From: Nitrospirota bacterium
GTDB taxonomy: Bacteria; Nitrospirota; Nitrospiria; Nitrospirales; Nitrospiraceae
Reading direction: 5' to 3'
Assembly: GCA_020028195.1 (NCBI GenBank)
Contig: JAHWYE010000061.1
Span: forward strand, 1-7,775
DNA: 7,775 nucleotides
Program-made: the position numbers and the translations under genes
Notes under the pieces: generated by a model
Databases searched by the model: none
What the model was told of the DNA's origin: nothing
Seen by the model: only the letters and a program-made list of their open reading frames with translations
Part shown: positions 1 to 6,696 of the stretch, one piece after another
Position numbering within the stretch: the first letter of the stretch is position 1
Layout of the letters: each line of letters opens with the position of its first letter

Positions 1-186
1 TTGTTGACTGACAGCAAGAAGAAACAGTCGATCGGCGTCCTGGCCGCGGAAGCGCTGGGCAAGGTTGGAACGCCAGCGGCGAGTGCGGCCCTTCAAGCTG
101 GACAGAAACGCATGAATCAAGCGATCCGTAACGCCTGCGGGGCGGCGTTAGCCTCGATGGCCAAACAGAAACGAGCGAAAGGTTAG
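1..186 (+). CDS. HEAT-repeat protein, 3' end only (partial)
   Basis: Only the last 61 codons or fewer are visible; the frame is open to the window edge, so the true start lies upstream and the TTG codons at 1 and 4 need not be starts. The segment reads as one PBS-lyase-type HEAT unit: an amphipathic helix (IGVLAAEALGKVG), a short turn (TPAA), then a second helix rich in Ala and Leu, ending in a basic tail (KQKRAKG). HEAT repeats are protein-binding scaffolds with no catalytic role of their own. The stop TAG at 184-186 is followed within a few bases by the start of the HD-GYP gene, so the two are almost certainly co-transcribed and probably act together. What the missing N-terminal part contains cannot be said. 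Confidence 0.75.
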   Translation: MLTDSKKKQSIGVLAAEALGKVGTPAASAALQAGQKRMNQAIRNACGAALASMAKQKRAKG

Positions 187-190
187 CGTG

Positions 191-1768
191 ATGGCTACAC
201 CGGTGAGCAAGCCCAAGCAATCTGGCCAGGCCAAAGAGCCTGAACTTGCCGGCCAGCCTATTCTGACTCACGAGAAATCTCTGACCGCCAAGATCGCCAA
301 GGGGTCCGAGGCGAGTGACATCGTCGACCAGCATCTCGTGTCGCTGGGAACCCAACTGGTCACCCAGCTCAACGTCCTGTTCAAGACGTCTCGTATCCAT
401 GGCCGAACCAACACGGCGCTGGATCAGCCGGTTGAGGCCATCTTGACGCTGGTGAAAGCCCTTGCGCATGACAAGGGCGTGGTCCTCCGTCTCCAAAACG
501 ATTTCTTGTTCCTTGGCGAAATGCACCTGAAAATGGTCGCCCAGCAGATGGCCGTCTTTACTGGAGTCATCGACAGCCTCAACGCCTGGAGGATCGGGGC
601 CCTCTCCTTTGGTTCGACCCTACAGTCCAAGGACCTTCGTGAGTTCGCGTATCAGTTCGTCACCCTGGACCCCGCCGCCCATTCAATCGCCGATCTGGTG
701 CAGCGGCTGAAAGATCAGGCTGTGCAGGGGATCGACCTAGAAGAGTCCAGGTTCGTCACCATCAGGCGGGGTGGCGACAGGAGCGCTGGCGTCAAGAGCG
801 GTGGCGGCAAGGCCAATAGGCAGGGGAAGCTCATGGCCAAGAGCGGCTACGCCAAGGCAGCCGGGACCGTGGGCGAGATGGTACAGACCGTGCGCAATGG
901 ACAGGCCCCCAGCTTCAAACAGGCCAAGAAGGCTATTCAGAATATCGTGGACCTCATGATGGATGACGAAGCGGTCCTCCTCGGGCTCACCACGCTCCGC
1001 TGCCATGACCAATACACGCATAACCATTCCGTGAACGTGGCCGTCCTGTCGCTTGCCCTGGGTAATCGGGTCGGGTATCCGAAAGCGGAGCTCGCGGACC
1101 TGGGGCTGGCGGCCCTCTTTCATGATCTGGGCAAATCGTCGATCCCGGCGGAGGTGCTGAACAAGCCCGGTGAGTTCACCGAGGACGAATGGGCGAGAAT
1201 GCGCATGCATCCGACGGAAGGGGTGATCAGCTTGACCAAACTTCGAGGGATCACTAACCTACCGGGTCGGATGGCGTCGGCGGCGTTCGAGCATCACATG
1301 AACTACGATTTTTCCGGATATCCTAAGATCACCGTACCCTGGAAACAGTCGTTGACTGGACGAATTCTGATGATCGCTGATTGTTACGACGCGATGACCT
1401 CTTCACGCGTCTACCGGCGCGAGCCGATGTCCCCGGAAAAGGTGCTGAAGATGATGTTCGCCAAAAGCGCCCAGTCGTTTGACCCGGTGCTCTTGAAACT
1501 CTTTGTCAACTGCGTGGGCATCGTGCCGATCGGCAGTCTAATGCTGCTCGACTCCAATGAGCTGGCGGTCGCGTTGCGGCCATCCCAGGACCGGGAGAAC
1601 GCGGAGCGGCCAGTGGTGAAAGTGCTCACCGATGCCGATGGGAAGCCGATCGACGGTCCCGAAGTGGATCTCACGGAGAAAAATTCAGCAGGGGCATATA
1701 CGCGGAGTATCGTCCGGATGGTGGATAGCGCCGAACATCGTTTTGATACGAGTCGGTACTTCGTCTAA
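191..1768 (+). CDS. HD-GYP domain protein, probable cyclic di-GMP phosphodiesterase
   Basis: Cytoplasmic protein of 525 aa with no signal peptide or membrane segment. Residues about 40-190 form an N-terminal domain I cannot name. A Gly/Lys/Ser-rich linker covers about 192-225, and an HD-GYP domain covers about 260-440. Visible HD-GYP landmarks are His279 in the HNHSVNV motif, His311-Asp312 in FHDLGK, His340-Pro341, His368-His369, Gly-Tyr-Pro 376-378 and Asp397 in IADCYDAMTS. HD-GYP domains hydrolyse cyclic di-GMP with a bi- or trinuclear metal centre. The position of the extra glutamate ligand of trinuclear members is Tyr275 here, which suggests a binuclear site (inference). The usual HHExxDGSGYP is altered to HHMNYDFSGYP. 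I chose ATG 191 over GTG 188 because AAAGG at 178-182 then sits 8 nt upstream rather than 5. It follows the HEAT-repeat gene directly, which may be its partner. Confidence 0.9.
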   Translation: MATPVSKPKQSGQAKEPELAGQPILTHEKSLTAKIAKGSEASDIVDQHLVSLGTQLVTQLNVLFKTSRIHGRTNTALDQPVEAILTLVKALAHDKGVVLRLQNDFLFLGEMHLKMVAQQMAVFTGVIDSLNAWRIGALSFGSTLQSKDLREFAYQFVTLDPAAHSIADLVQRLKDQAVQGIDLEESRFVTIRRGGDRSAGVKSGGGKANRQGKLMAKSGYAKAAGTVGEMVQTVRNGQAPSFKQAKKAIQNIVDLMMDDEAVLLGLTTLRCHDQYTHNHSVNVAVLSLALGNRVGYPKAELADLGLAALFHDLGKSSIPAEVLNKPGEFTEDEWARMRMHPTEGVISLTKLRGITNLPGRMASAAFEHHMNYDFSGYPKITVPWKQSLTGRILMIADCYDAMTSSRVYRREPMSPEKVLKMMFAKSAQSFDPVLLKLFVNCVGIVPIGSLMLLDSNELAVALRPSQDRENAERPVVKVLTDADGKPIDGPEVDLTEKNSAGAYTRSIVRMVDSAEHRFDTSRYFV

Positions 1769-1801
1769 CCCTCTCGTAGGCTTGACGCCCTTCCTCTCGG
1801 C

Positions 1802-2203
1802 TCACCGCCTCGACTCCGCCGGCGGCCAATCCATCTCAGCCTGCCGGCCACAATAGAAACAGGACACCCTGTATCGAGCTCGACGTCTCGGATTAGGCAA
1901 TGAGGTGAACACCACCGGCGTGCCGTCACAGGGACAGCTTGGTTGCTGGTGCATCAAGTGCTCATCGGCCATGACGAGGAGCGACGCTTCGTCCCAGTGA
2001 GGAGTCGGTTGCTCCACACCGGTCAAGCGGTCTTGACGCCCGCATTGCTCGCATCGCACCTCAAACGTCTTGATCCGGTCGCGAAGTTGTGAGACATCGC
2101 TGACCTCGACCGATCCTGGGCACCCTGGCGTCTTGCACGGGATCGGTTCATGTTGCAGGGCGTGTACAAACTGCTGGTGGGCCCGCTGCTCTTCCGAAGT
2201 CAC
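1802..2203 (-). CDS. Small protein with two tandem zinc-ribbon-like halves, function unknown
   Basis: Soluble protein of 133 aa with eight cysteines in four pairs: Cys23/Cys28, Cys51/Cys54, Cys90/Cys92 and Cys115/Cys118. The pairs fall into two halves, each with a cysteine pair, a 22-residue spacer and a CxxCGRQ knuckle, which is the layout of a zinc ribbon. I do not recognise the family, and nothing catalytic is visible; nucleic-acid or protein binding would be typical for zinc ribbons but is only inference. The start is GTG at 2203, supported by AAGGAG (2217-2212) 8 nt upstream. The ATG at 2220 is out of frame. A sigma70-like promoter lies about 60 nt upstream. The gene converges with the HD-GYP gene (33 bp gap, no obvious terminator) and diverges from the Skp-like gene. 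Confidence 0.8.
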   Translation of the reverse strand: MTSEEQRAHQQFVHALQHEPIPCKTPGCPGSVEVSDVSQLRDRIKTFEVRCEQCGRQDRLTGVEQPTPHWDEASLLVMADEHLMHQQPSCPCDGTPVVFTSLPNPRRRARYRVSCFYCGRQAEMDWPPAESRR

Positions 2204-2267
2204 GGCTTCGTCTCCTTCATCTTCCTGGCCGGGGATCGACCAATAGCGCCATCCAAGAGTCCGGCGG

Positions 2268-2297
2268 GATATACGGTGTTCCCTCGTCGATTGTCAA
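2268..2297 (-). promoter_or_regulatory. Predicted sigma70-type promoter of the zinc-ribbon gene
   Basis: Read on the minus strand, a perfect -35 box TTGACA (2297-2292) is followed by an 18-nt spacer and TATATC (2273-2268, four of six matches to TATAAT). Transcription would begin near 2261, giving a leader of about 58 nt to the GTG start. The -35 box is one arm of an inverted repeat shared with the opposite promoter. This is a sequence match only. Confidence 0.5.
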
Positions 2298-2329
2298 GGA
2301 ACGCCGACACGATCTCCAGGAGCTTGACA
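2292..2329. repeat. 7-bp inverted repeat covering both divergent -35 boxes
   Basis: TGTCAAG at 2292-2298 is the exact reverse complement of CTTGACA at 2323-2329, with 24 bp between. Each arm contains the TTGACA -35 hexamer of one of the two divergent promoters. The symmetry may simply reflect two consensus -35 boxes with a shared flanking base, or it may be a regulator site; the sequence alone does not decide. Confidence 0.5.
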
Positions 2330-2352
2330 CCGATGGCCGATGAAGCTATCCT
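2324..2352 (+). promoter_or_regulatory. Predicted sigma70-type promoter of the Skp-like/SUMF1 unit
   Basis: A perfect -35 box TTGACA (2324-2329), a 17-nt spacer and TATCCT (2347-2352, four of six matches to TATAAT) point towards the Skp-like gene. Transcription would begin near 2359, leaving a leader of about 60 nt that carries the strong ribosome site GGAG at 2408-2411. With no other promoter seen in the 42-bp gap further on, it probably also drives the SUMF1 gene. Confidence 0.55.
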
Positions 2353-2420
2353 CCCCTGTCTTTTGAAGCCCGGCACAGGGAAAGCCCGGTCGGCACCGAA
2401 CGAGAAAGGAGAGCAGCAAC

Positions 2421-2981
2421 ATGGCAAGGAGGCACGCGCGGGGGACAATCCCGACCCTGGTGGGGGTTGTCGCCGTCGGGATCATGGTGTTATCCGCATC
2501 GTCCGGGTGGGGGGCGGACCCTTTCAAAATGGGCGTGGTGGATCCACAAGCGGTCCTGGAACGGTCGAAAGCTGGAAAGCGGGCGCTGGATGCGTTGAAG
2601 GAATATGCCGGCAGCCGGCAACGGCTCTTGGCCAAGGACGAGGAAGACCTGAAGGCGCTCGAAAAGCAGCTCAAAGACCAAGAAAGCGGGATGAGCGAGA
2701 CTCAGAAACGGGAGAAACAGAGTCAATTTCGAACGAAGATTCAGGACTACCAGAAGCGCGCCCAGGAGTTTAACCAGGAGCTGGCCGCCAAACAAAAAGA
2801 ACTGGTTGACGACTACATGAAAAAGATTCAGGTCGCCACTCAAGCGGTTGCCGAGAAGGGCGGGTTCAGCTTGGTCGTCGATAAGGGCAGCGATACCACG
2901 CTCAAAATCGTCATTTACAATCGTGACGGGGTTGATCTCACCGAGCCGGTCATCAAAGAGTTCGATCGCCAGAACAAATAG
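2421..2981 (+). CDS. Skp/OmpH-family periplasmic chaperone
   Basis: A 186-aa exported protein. Skp/OmpH proteins are periplasmic holdases that bind unfolded outer-membrane proteins on their way to the BAM complex. The N-terminus is basic (MARRHAR), then hydrophobic (about 11-26), with likely cleavage near residue 32 just before DPFKMG. The mature part starts with the family's first strand (GVVDPQAVLERSKAGK), continues into a long charged coiled coil (about 50-140, rich in Lys, Glu and Gln), and returns to a beta segment (FSLVVDKG, then IVIYNRDGVDLTEPVIKEF), exactly the Skp order and length. The start ATG has GGAG 9 nt upstream. The gene is not beside bamA or lpxD, its common neighbours elsewhere, but is followed after 42 bp by the SUMF1 gene. 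The genome may hold a second, BAM-linked copy, so I leave out a symbol. Confidence 0.88.
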   Translation: MARRHARGTIPTLVGVVAVGIMVLSASSGWGADPFKMGVVDPQAVLERSKAGKRALDALKEYAGSRQRLLAKDEEDLKALEKQLKDQESGMSETQKREKQSQFRTKIQDYQKRAQEFNQELAAKQKELVDDYMKKIQVATQAVAEKGGFSLVVDKGSDTTLKIVIYNRDGVDLTEPVIKEFDRQNK

Positions 2982-3023
2982 GGTAAAGACCTGAGCGCCA
3001 GGAGGTCAGGGCAAGGAGGACGC

Positions 3024-4151
3024 ATGCGGCAGGGAAGGAGAGGTCTGTGGTGGATAGTCATGTTGATCGTGGCAGGAACCGCCGGCGTCACCGAACGAGA
3101 CGCGGTTGCTGAAGAATACCACGCGATCCCAGGATTGTCCGCGCAGGATCGCGCGGTGCTGGCCGCGAACATGGTGCAGCAAGGGCAGTGCAGGAACGGC
3201 CTCATGGAAGTGACGGAAGCGATGAAGGAGTTGCCCAACGACGAGACCTTGGTTCGACTCAAAGGGGTCTGCGAAACCGAACTCGGGCTACCTGCGGCGA
3301 AAGACACCATCATGAAGTGGCTCAAGTTGGCCCCGCAGGCGCATCCGGAACGAGCCAAGATGTTGGCCCTGTTGGCCAAAACTCAGGCCTCGCTCGAGAC
3401 GCCCAACGACTGGGTGCTGGTCCCAGCCGGAGAATTCGAGATGGGGGCGGAAGGCGCGCCAGCCGATCCGGATGAAGCTCCCAAGCACAAAGTCTTCCTT
3501 GACGCCTTTTACATCGGTAAATACGAAGTCACCAACCGCCAGTATCACACCTTTGTCAAATCCGCTTTCTATCCGCCTCCGGAGAATCCAGACCCCAAAT
3601 ACAGCCTTTGGCGCGGGGAGACGATGCTCGATGGGATTGGGGAACTACCGGTGATCAACGTGAGCTGGGACGATGCGGTTGCCTTCTGCAAGTGGAGCGG
3701 TGGCCGCCTACCGACCGAGGCGGAGTGGGAGAAGGCGGCCAGAGGAACAGATGGCAGGACCTATCCCTGGGGCAATGAGCCCGTGACCGGGAATCGAACG
3801 AACTATAGTATTGAAAACGTGACATTCTGGGAGGGCCCTGCAACGCTGGCGAAGAAGGACCAATACGATTACGGACGGAGTCCCTATGGCGCCTATGAGA
3901 TGGCAGGTAACGTCTGGGAGTGGGTCCAGGACTGGTACGACGAAAACTATTACAAGAACAGTCCTTCCAAAAATCCACCTGGCCCATCCCCATCCAGTGG
4001 AAAAGAACGGGTGATTCGCGGTGGTTCCTGGCAGAGCATTCCGGTCACTGTGCGCTCCAGTAACCGCAACAAGCAAGATCCCATGGACAGACGCGTCTAT
4101 ATCGGAATCCGGTGCGCCAAGGACGCAACGGATGTGAAAGAAACGAAATAA
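3024..4151 (+). CDS. Exported TPR-like/SUMF1 (formylglycine-generating-enzyme fold) protein
   Basis: A 375-aa protein. Residues 1-29 form a signal peptide (MRQGRRG, a hydrophobic core, cleavage probably at AVA-EE). About 38-125 is a helical, TPR-like segment. About 131-368 is a SUMF1/FGE-sulfatase domain with the family landmarks WVLVPAGEFEMG, YEVTNRQYHTF, SWDDAVAFCKW, GRLPTEAEWEKAARG, YPWG, EMAGNVWEW (N296-W300) and RGGSW (332-336). True formylglycine-generating enzymes carry two catalytic cysteines shortly after RGGS; here that stretch is the short QSIPVTVRSSNRN without cysteine, so sulfatase activation is unlikely. Many bacterial SUMF1 proteins are of this kind, with binding or unknown roles. 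AAGGAGGA at 3013-3020 precedes the ATG closely. It probably forms an operon with the chaperone gene upstream, fitting a role in the envelope. Confidence 0.88.
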   Translation: MRQGRRGLWWIVMLIVAGTAGVTERDAVAEEYHAIPGLSAQDRAVLAANMVQQGQCRNGLMEVTEAMKELPNDETLVRLKGVCETELGLPAAKDTIMKWLKLAPQAHPERAKMLALLAKTQASLETPNDWVLVPAGEFEMGAEGAPADPDEAPKHKVFLDAFYIGKYEVTNRQYHTFVKSAFYPPPENPDPKYSLWRGETMLDGIGELPVINVSWDDAVAFCKWSGGRLPTEAEWEKAARGTDGRTYPWGNEPVTGNRTNYSIENVTFWEGPATLAKKDQYDYGRSPYGAYEMAGNVWEWVQDWYDENYYKNSPSKNPPGPSPSSGKERVIRGGSWQSIPVTVRSSNRNKQDPMDRRVYIGIRCAKDATDVKETK

Positions 4152-4172
4152 CTCGCAGGCCGCGTACCGCAG

Positions 4173-5243
4173 TCAACTCTTTGTGAGGTCCTGGCGGATT
4201 GTGGTCACGAGCTTCTCGAATCCGGCATCGGACCCGGCGAGCGACTGACTCACCAACTCAAGTTGCTCCGGTCTTCCTACTCCTAACCCCAGCTCGATTG
4301 CCCGCTTGATCTGACGCTGGTCCCAGACACTCATCCCCTGCACTTTCGGCCAGGCGCCAAACGACCGGATCAGCGCCACGCCGACCGCGTCCAGAGCCAC
4401 TCGGTCTCCACTGAGCAGGAGCAGGTCAGCTTTCGCTGGGGTCCCGCTCGTGGGGCCGCCTGCGATCATGACCGTCGTGGCGTCGGCGATCGTGAGCTGG
4501 GGATGGACCGCGAGGTTCAGCTCGGCGATCCGTTCATGCCAATCACCTGTCAGAAAGGTCACCGAGGGGCGGTAACGGGGGTGTGTGATCCCGACCAGGT
4601 TTTTCAGGCTGCAAGAGTAATGCGCGAACTGGTGTGTTTTGACCACCGGGAGGTTGATGAACACATCGGCTTCATAGACCGGCTTCGAGATGTGGAAACG
4701 AGGCAGTGATTTCGCGCCGGCCGGTTCCACCCGAACCCAGGGCTCGTCTTCCAGGGCCAACACACGTGCCCCTGCCGCTTCGGCAGCCGACCGCACGCCG
4801 GTGGTCACAAGATTATCGGAGGTGGGGAACCGGATGATGCCGGAGCTATCGGCCACGGTCACGTCGGCCGCTTTTGCCTCCCGCACGGCCCGCACCACTG
4901 CGGCAATCACAGATGGACTGGTCGTGGTGGGAGGCGGCCGGTCATTCACGATGTTGGGTTTGATCAAGACCCGCTTACCCTTGAGTTCTAGCCGCTCGAT
5001 CCCTCCGATCATGTCCAGTCCGGCACGGAGCATCGCCGCCGGGTCCTGCCCGTGCACCATCGCCACCAGCGCTTTCCCGTCGCGGGTGAAAGGATTGGGC
5101 GGGAGAGGCTTGGCGGGAACCAGTTCGCCATCCGGCTCAAACAGCAGGCTTCCCATGAGCGAGCGTGGGGCCATGGCGATCGCCGGCAGGAACGTGAGTC
5201 CGAATCCAAGACGGCTCAGCAAATCTCGTCGTGAGACCGCCAC
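4173..5243 (-). CDS. DUF362 family protein with Tat-type signal peptide
   Basis: I place the start at GTG 5243, giving 356 aa. It lies 4 nt after the rhodanese stop codon and puts the twin-arginine motif SRRDLL at residues 4-9, followed by a hydrophobic stretch (LGFGLTFLPAIAMA), the normal spacing for a Tat leader. An in-frame GTG at 5288 would add 15 residues and overlap the rhodanese gene by 41 bp. DUF362 landmarks are VLIKPNIV (about 92-99), TTTSP (106-110), VTVADSSG, and FINLPVVKTH followed by SCSLKNLVG around Cys211. The biochemical role of DUF362 is not established. Some relatives carry ferredoxin-type Fe-S motifs, but this one has no CxxC motif and Cys211 is the only cysteine I see. 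Tat export implies that it folds, perhaps with a cofactor, before export. It is the last gene of a three-gene operon and converges with the SUMF1 gene 21 bp away. Confidence 0.85.
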   Translation of the reverse strand: MAVSRRDLLSRLGFGLTFLPAIAMAPRSLMGSLLFEPDGELVPAKPLPPNPFTRDGKALVAMVHGQDPAAMLRAGLDMIGGIERLELKGKRVLIKPNIVNDRPPPTTTSPSVIAAVVRAVREAKAADVTVADSSGIIRFPTSDNLVTTGVRSAAEAAGARVLALEDEPWVRVEPAGAKSLPRFHISKPVYEADVFINLPVVKTHQFAHYSCSLKNLVGITHPRYRPSVTFLTGDWHERIAELNLAVHPQLTIADATTVMIAGGPTSGTPAKADLLLLSGDRVALDAVGVALIRSFGAWPKVQGMSVWDQRQIKRAIELGLGVGRPEQLELVSQSLAGSDAGFEKLVTTIRQDLTKS

Positions 5244-5247
5244 CGCC

Positions 5248-5628
5248 TTACGAGCCGCTCCCCTGCTCGAGCGGATAGCCTGCCTCACGCCAGGCCCTGA
5301 TGCCGCCCTCCATTGACCGGACGTTGGAATATCCCATCTGCTGGAGACTGTCGGTTGCCAGGGCTGAGCGGAATCCGCCGCCGCAATAAAGGATGATCTC
5401 TGCCTGTTTGTCTGGAATCACTGTTTCAATATCCCGTTCCAGGATGCCTCGTCCGAGATGCCTGGCTCCCCTCGCATGGTCCTTGGCGAACTCATGGTCC
5501 TCGCGCACGTCAATGAAATGAAATGGCTCGCCCCGGTCCAGCTTAGCCTTGACTTCGGCAATGGAGCATTCCTTGATTCGCTGTTTCACCTGTTCGACAA
5601 GCTTGAGAAAGCCGGGATTGTGCTTCAT
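5248..5628 (-). CDS. Single-domain rhodanese-like sulfurtransferase
   Basis: A cytoplasmic protein of 126 aa from ATG 5628. Rhodaneses carry a sulfane sulfur as a persulfide on an active-site cysteine and pass it to thiol acceptors. Visible features are a helical N-terminal segment (about 5-20), the strand motif FIDVRE (38-43), the active-site loop starting at Cys82 (CGGGFRS, Arg87), and the C-terminal MEGGIRAWREAGYP motif typical of the fold. The loop length is that of sulfurtransferases rather than Cdc25-like phosphatases. A longer TTG start at 5661 is possible, but it would overlap the radical SAM gene, and ATG 5628 has an AGGA 8 nt upstream. Only 10 nt separate it from the radical SAM gene and 4 nt from the DUF362 start, so the three are surely one transcript and perhaps translationally coupled. 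Confidence 0.9.
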   Translation of the reverse strand: MKHNPGFLKLVEQVKQRIKECSIAEVKAKLDRGEPFHFIDVREDHEFAKDHARGARHLGRGILERDIETVIPDKQAEIILYCGGGFRSALATDSLQQMGYSNVRSMEGGIRAWREAGYPLEQGSGS

Positions 5629-5635
5629 AAACTGT

Positions 5636-5640
5636 GTCCT
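5636..5640 (-). promoter_or_regulatory. Ribosome binding site deciding the rhodanese start
   Basis: On the minus strand the sequence TAGGA (5640-5636) lies 7-8 nt before ATG 5628. Its first bases are part of the TAG stop codon of the radical SAM gene, so ribosomes ending that gene stop on the ribosome site of the next. This favours ATG 5628 over the TTG at 5661. Confidence 0.5.
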
Positions 5641-6673
5641 AGAACAGCTTGGTTTGCTCAAGACCGGGTCGGCGGAAGGTGTTCGGAATGGGACGGGTTT
5701 CTTCCGCGGGAAAGCCGGATTTTCGCCGGCCCATCTCGAAAAGCTGCTCGATCATCTGCCAGTAGGTTCCTCCGCCCTGGTGACGCTTGAAGAAATCGCC
5801 TTCGGAAAGCTTGCCGCCGCGCACTTCCCGGATCCGGTTCGTGATCTTCTTGATGCGGTCCGGGAAGGCAGCGGCCATCCGCTCCAGGAAGACAGGCTCG
5901 ACGTTGCCGGACAGGCGCAGCAGGACAAAGGTCGCGTCGGTGGCTCCGGATTGTCGCGCGCGGGACAAGAGTTCCGGGATATCGTCCTCGTTGAGCCCGG
6001 GAATAATCGGGGCAATGGAGATCGCTGTCTGAATGCCGGCCTTCGACAGCGCCGCCATGGCTTCCAGTCGCTTGGTGATCGAAGGGGCTTGAGGTTCCAC
6101 CTTGCGGGCGGTTTCGTTGTCTGCGAACGGAATACTGAAATAGACCTGCACCCACGCTTCGTCATGAAGCCGCCGGAGCAACTCGATATCCCGTGTGATC
6201 AGGGCGGCTTTGGTGATGATCCCGACCGGATTCCTGAATTCGGCGCAGACTTCCAGGCATGCGCGCGTCAGTCCATAGGTCGCCTCCAGAGGCTGATAAC
6301 AATCCGTGTTTCCGGAGAACACGATCAACTCACCATGCCACGAGGCTTTCAGGAAGGCTTCCCGCAGCAGCGAGGCGGCATTGCGTTTCAACACGATCTT
6401 TGAGTCAAAGTCGGTACCGGCGCCGAACCCCAAATACTCATGAGTCGGCCGGGCATAGCAATAGGCGCAGGCATGGAAACAGCCGCGGTAGGGGTTCAGG
6501 CTCCAGCGAAACGGCAGGTCCGGGCTTTCATTACGGCTGAGAATCTCCCGGGGTATATCCTCAAAGACTTCAAGTTCTACGTGAGAGGGAGGTTCAAGCA
6601 AGTCACGGTGGGTGGATTCAAACGGGTTTGGCGGGTTCGAGATCGTTTGCACGGATCGTATCGTCACTCCCAT
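5639..6673 (-). CDS. PA0069-family radical SAM protein (SplB-like)
   Basis: A 344-aa cytoplasmic protein. The signature NPYRGC at 60-65 leads into the radical SAM cluster motif Cys65-x3-Cys69-x2-Cys72 (CFHACAYC), followed by YARPTHEYLG, the hallmark of the PA0069/Rv2578c group. Further family blocks are TDCYQPLEATYGLTR, IITKAALITRDIELL, SIPFADNETARKVEP, APIIPGLNEDDIPEL and the C-terminal IREVRGGKLSEGDFF. Radical SAM enzymes use a [4Fe-4S] cluster to cleave S-adenosylmethionine into a 5'-deoxyadenosyl radical. The group is distantly related to spore photoproduct lyase, but I know of no settled substrate for it. ATG 6673 has AAGGGG five nt upstream. Length matches the family. It is the first gene of an operon with rhodanese and DUF362, so a sulfur-transfer or Fe-S link is plausible but not shown. 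Confidence 0.92.
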   Translation of the reverse strand: MGVTIRSVQTISNPPNPFESTHRDLLEPPSHVELEVFEDIPREILSRNESPDLPFRWSLNPYRGCFHACAYCYARPTHEYLGFGAGTDFDSKIVLKRNAASLLREAFLKASWHGELIVFSGNTDCYQPLEATYGLTRACLEVCAEFRNPVGIITKAALITRDIELLRRLHDEAWVQVYFSIPFADNETARKVEPQAPSITKRLEAMAALSKAGIQTAISIAPIIPGLNEDDIPELLSRARQSGATDATFVLLRLSGNVEPVFLERMAAAFPDRIKKITNRIREVRGGKLSEGDFFKRHQGGGTYWQMIEQLFEMGRRKSGFPAEETRPIPNTFRRPGLEQTKLF

Positions 6674-6678
6674 CGAGT

Positions 6679-6696
6679 CCCCTTGTCAAGTAAGGG
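6679..6696 (-). promoter_or_regulatory. Ribosome site of the radical SAM operon inside a small hairpin
   Basis: In the minus-strand transcript CCCUU (6696-6692) can pair with AAGGG (6684-6680) across a 7-nt loop, with a possible extra U-G pair outside. The 3' arm is the Shine-Dalgarno sequence AAGGGG of the radical SAM gene, so the fold would hide it. Five to six pairs is short, and the structure may be weak. Confidence 0.3.

Noticed and set aside
2354..2380. CCCTGT/ACAGGG inverted repeat as a leader hairpin or operator for the Skp-like gene
   Set aside because: Six pairs around a 15-nt loop is weak, and the left arm starts before the predicted transcript start.
2200..2448. An 82-codon minus-strand frame whose stop overlaps the GTG start of the zinc-ribbon gene (GTGA)
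   Set aside because: The stop-start overlap looks like coupling, but the frame runs through both predicted promoters and into the start of the Skp-like gene, and the protein resembles nothing.
2150..2773. A 207-codon plus-strand frame spanning the divergent promoter region and the Skp-like gene
   Set aside because: It is out of frame with the well-supported Skp-like protein and overlaps the zinc-ribbon gene; composition is typical of a shadow frame.
2988..3010. GACCT...AGGTC inverted repeat between the Skp-like and SUMF1 genes as a terminator
   Set aside because: The stem is short and has no following T run, so it would not stop transcription; the two genes are better read as one unit.
4152..4172. 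Possible shared terminator between the convergent SUMF1 and DUF362 genes
   Set aside because: The 21-bp gap holds no stem followed by a T run on either strand. The same is true of the 33-bp gap at 1769-1801.
5549..6403. A 284-codon open frame on the plus strand opposite the radical SAM and rhodanese genes
   Set aside because: It lies wholly antisense to two proteins with clear family motifs, shows no recognisable domain and has no supporting ribosome site. It is a by-product of GC-rich codon use.
6684..6689. TTGACA on the minus strand as a -35 box for the radical SAM operon
   Set aside because: It lies only about 10 nt before the ATG, so transcription would begin inside the gene. I found no convincing promoter for this operon elsewhere in 6674-6746.
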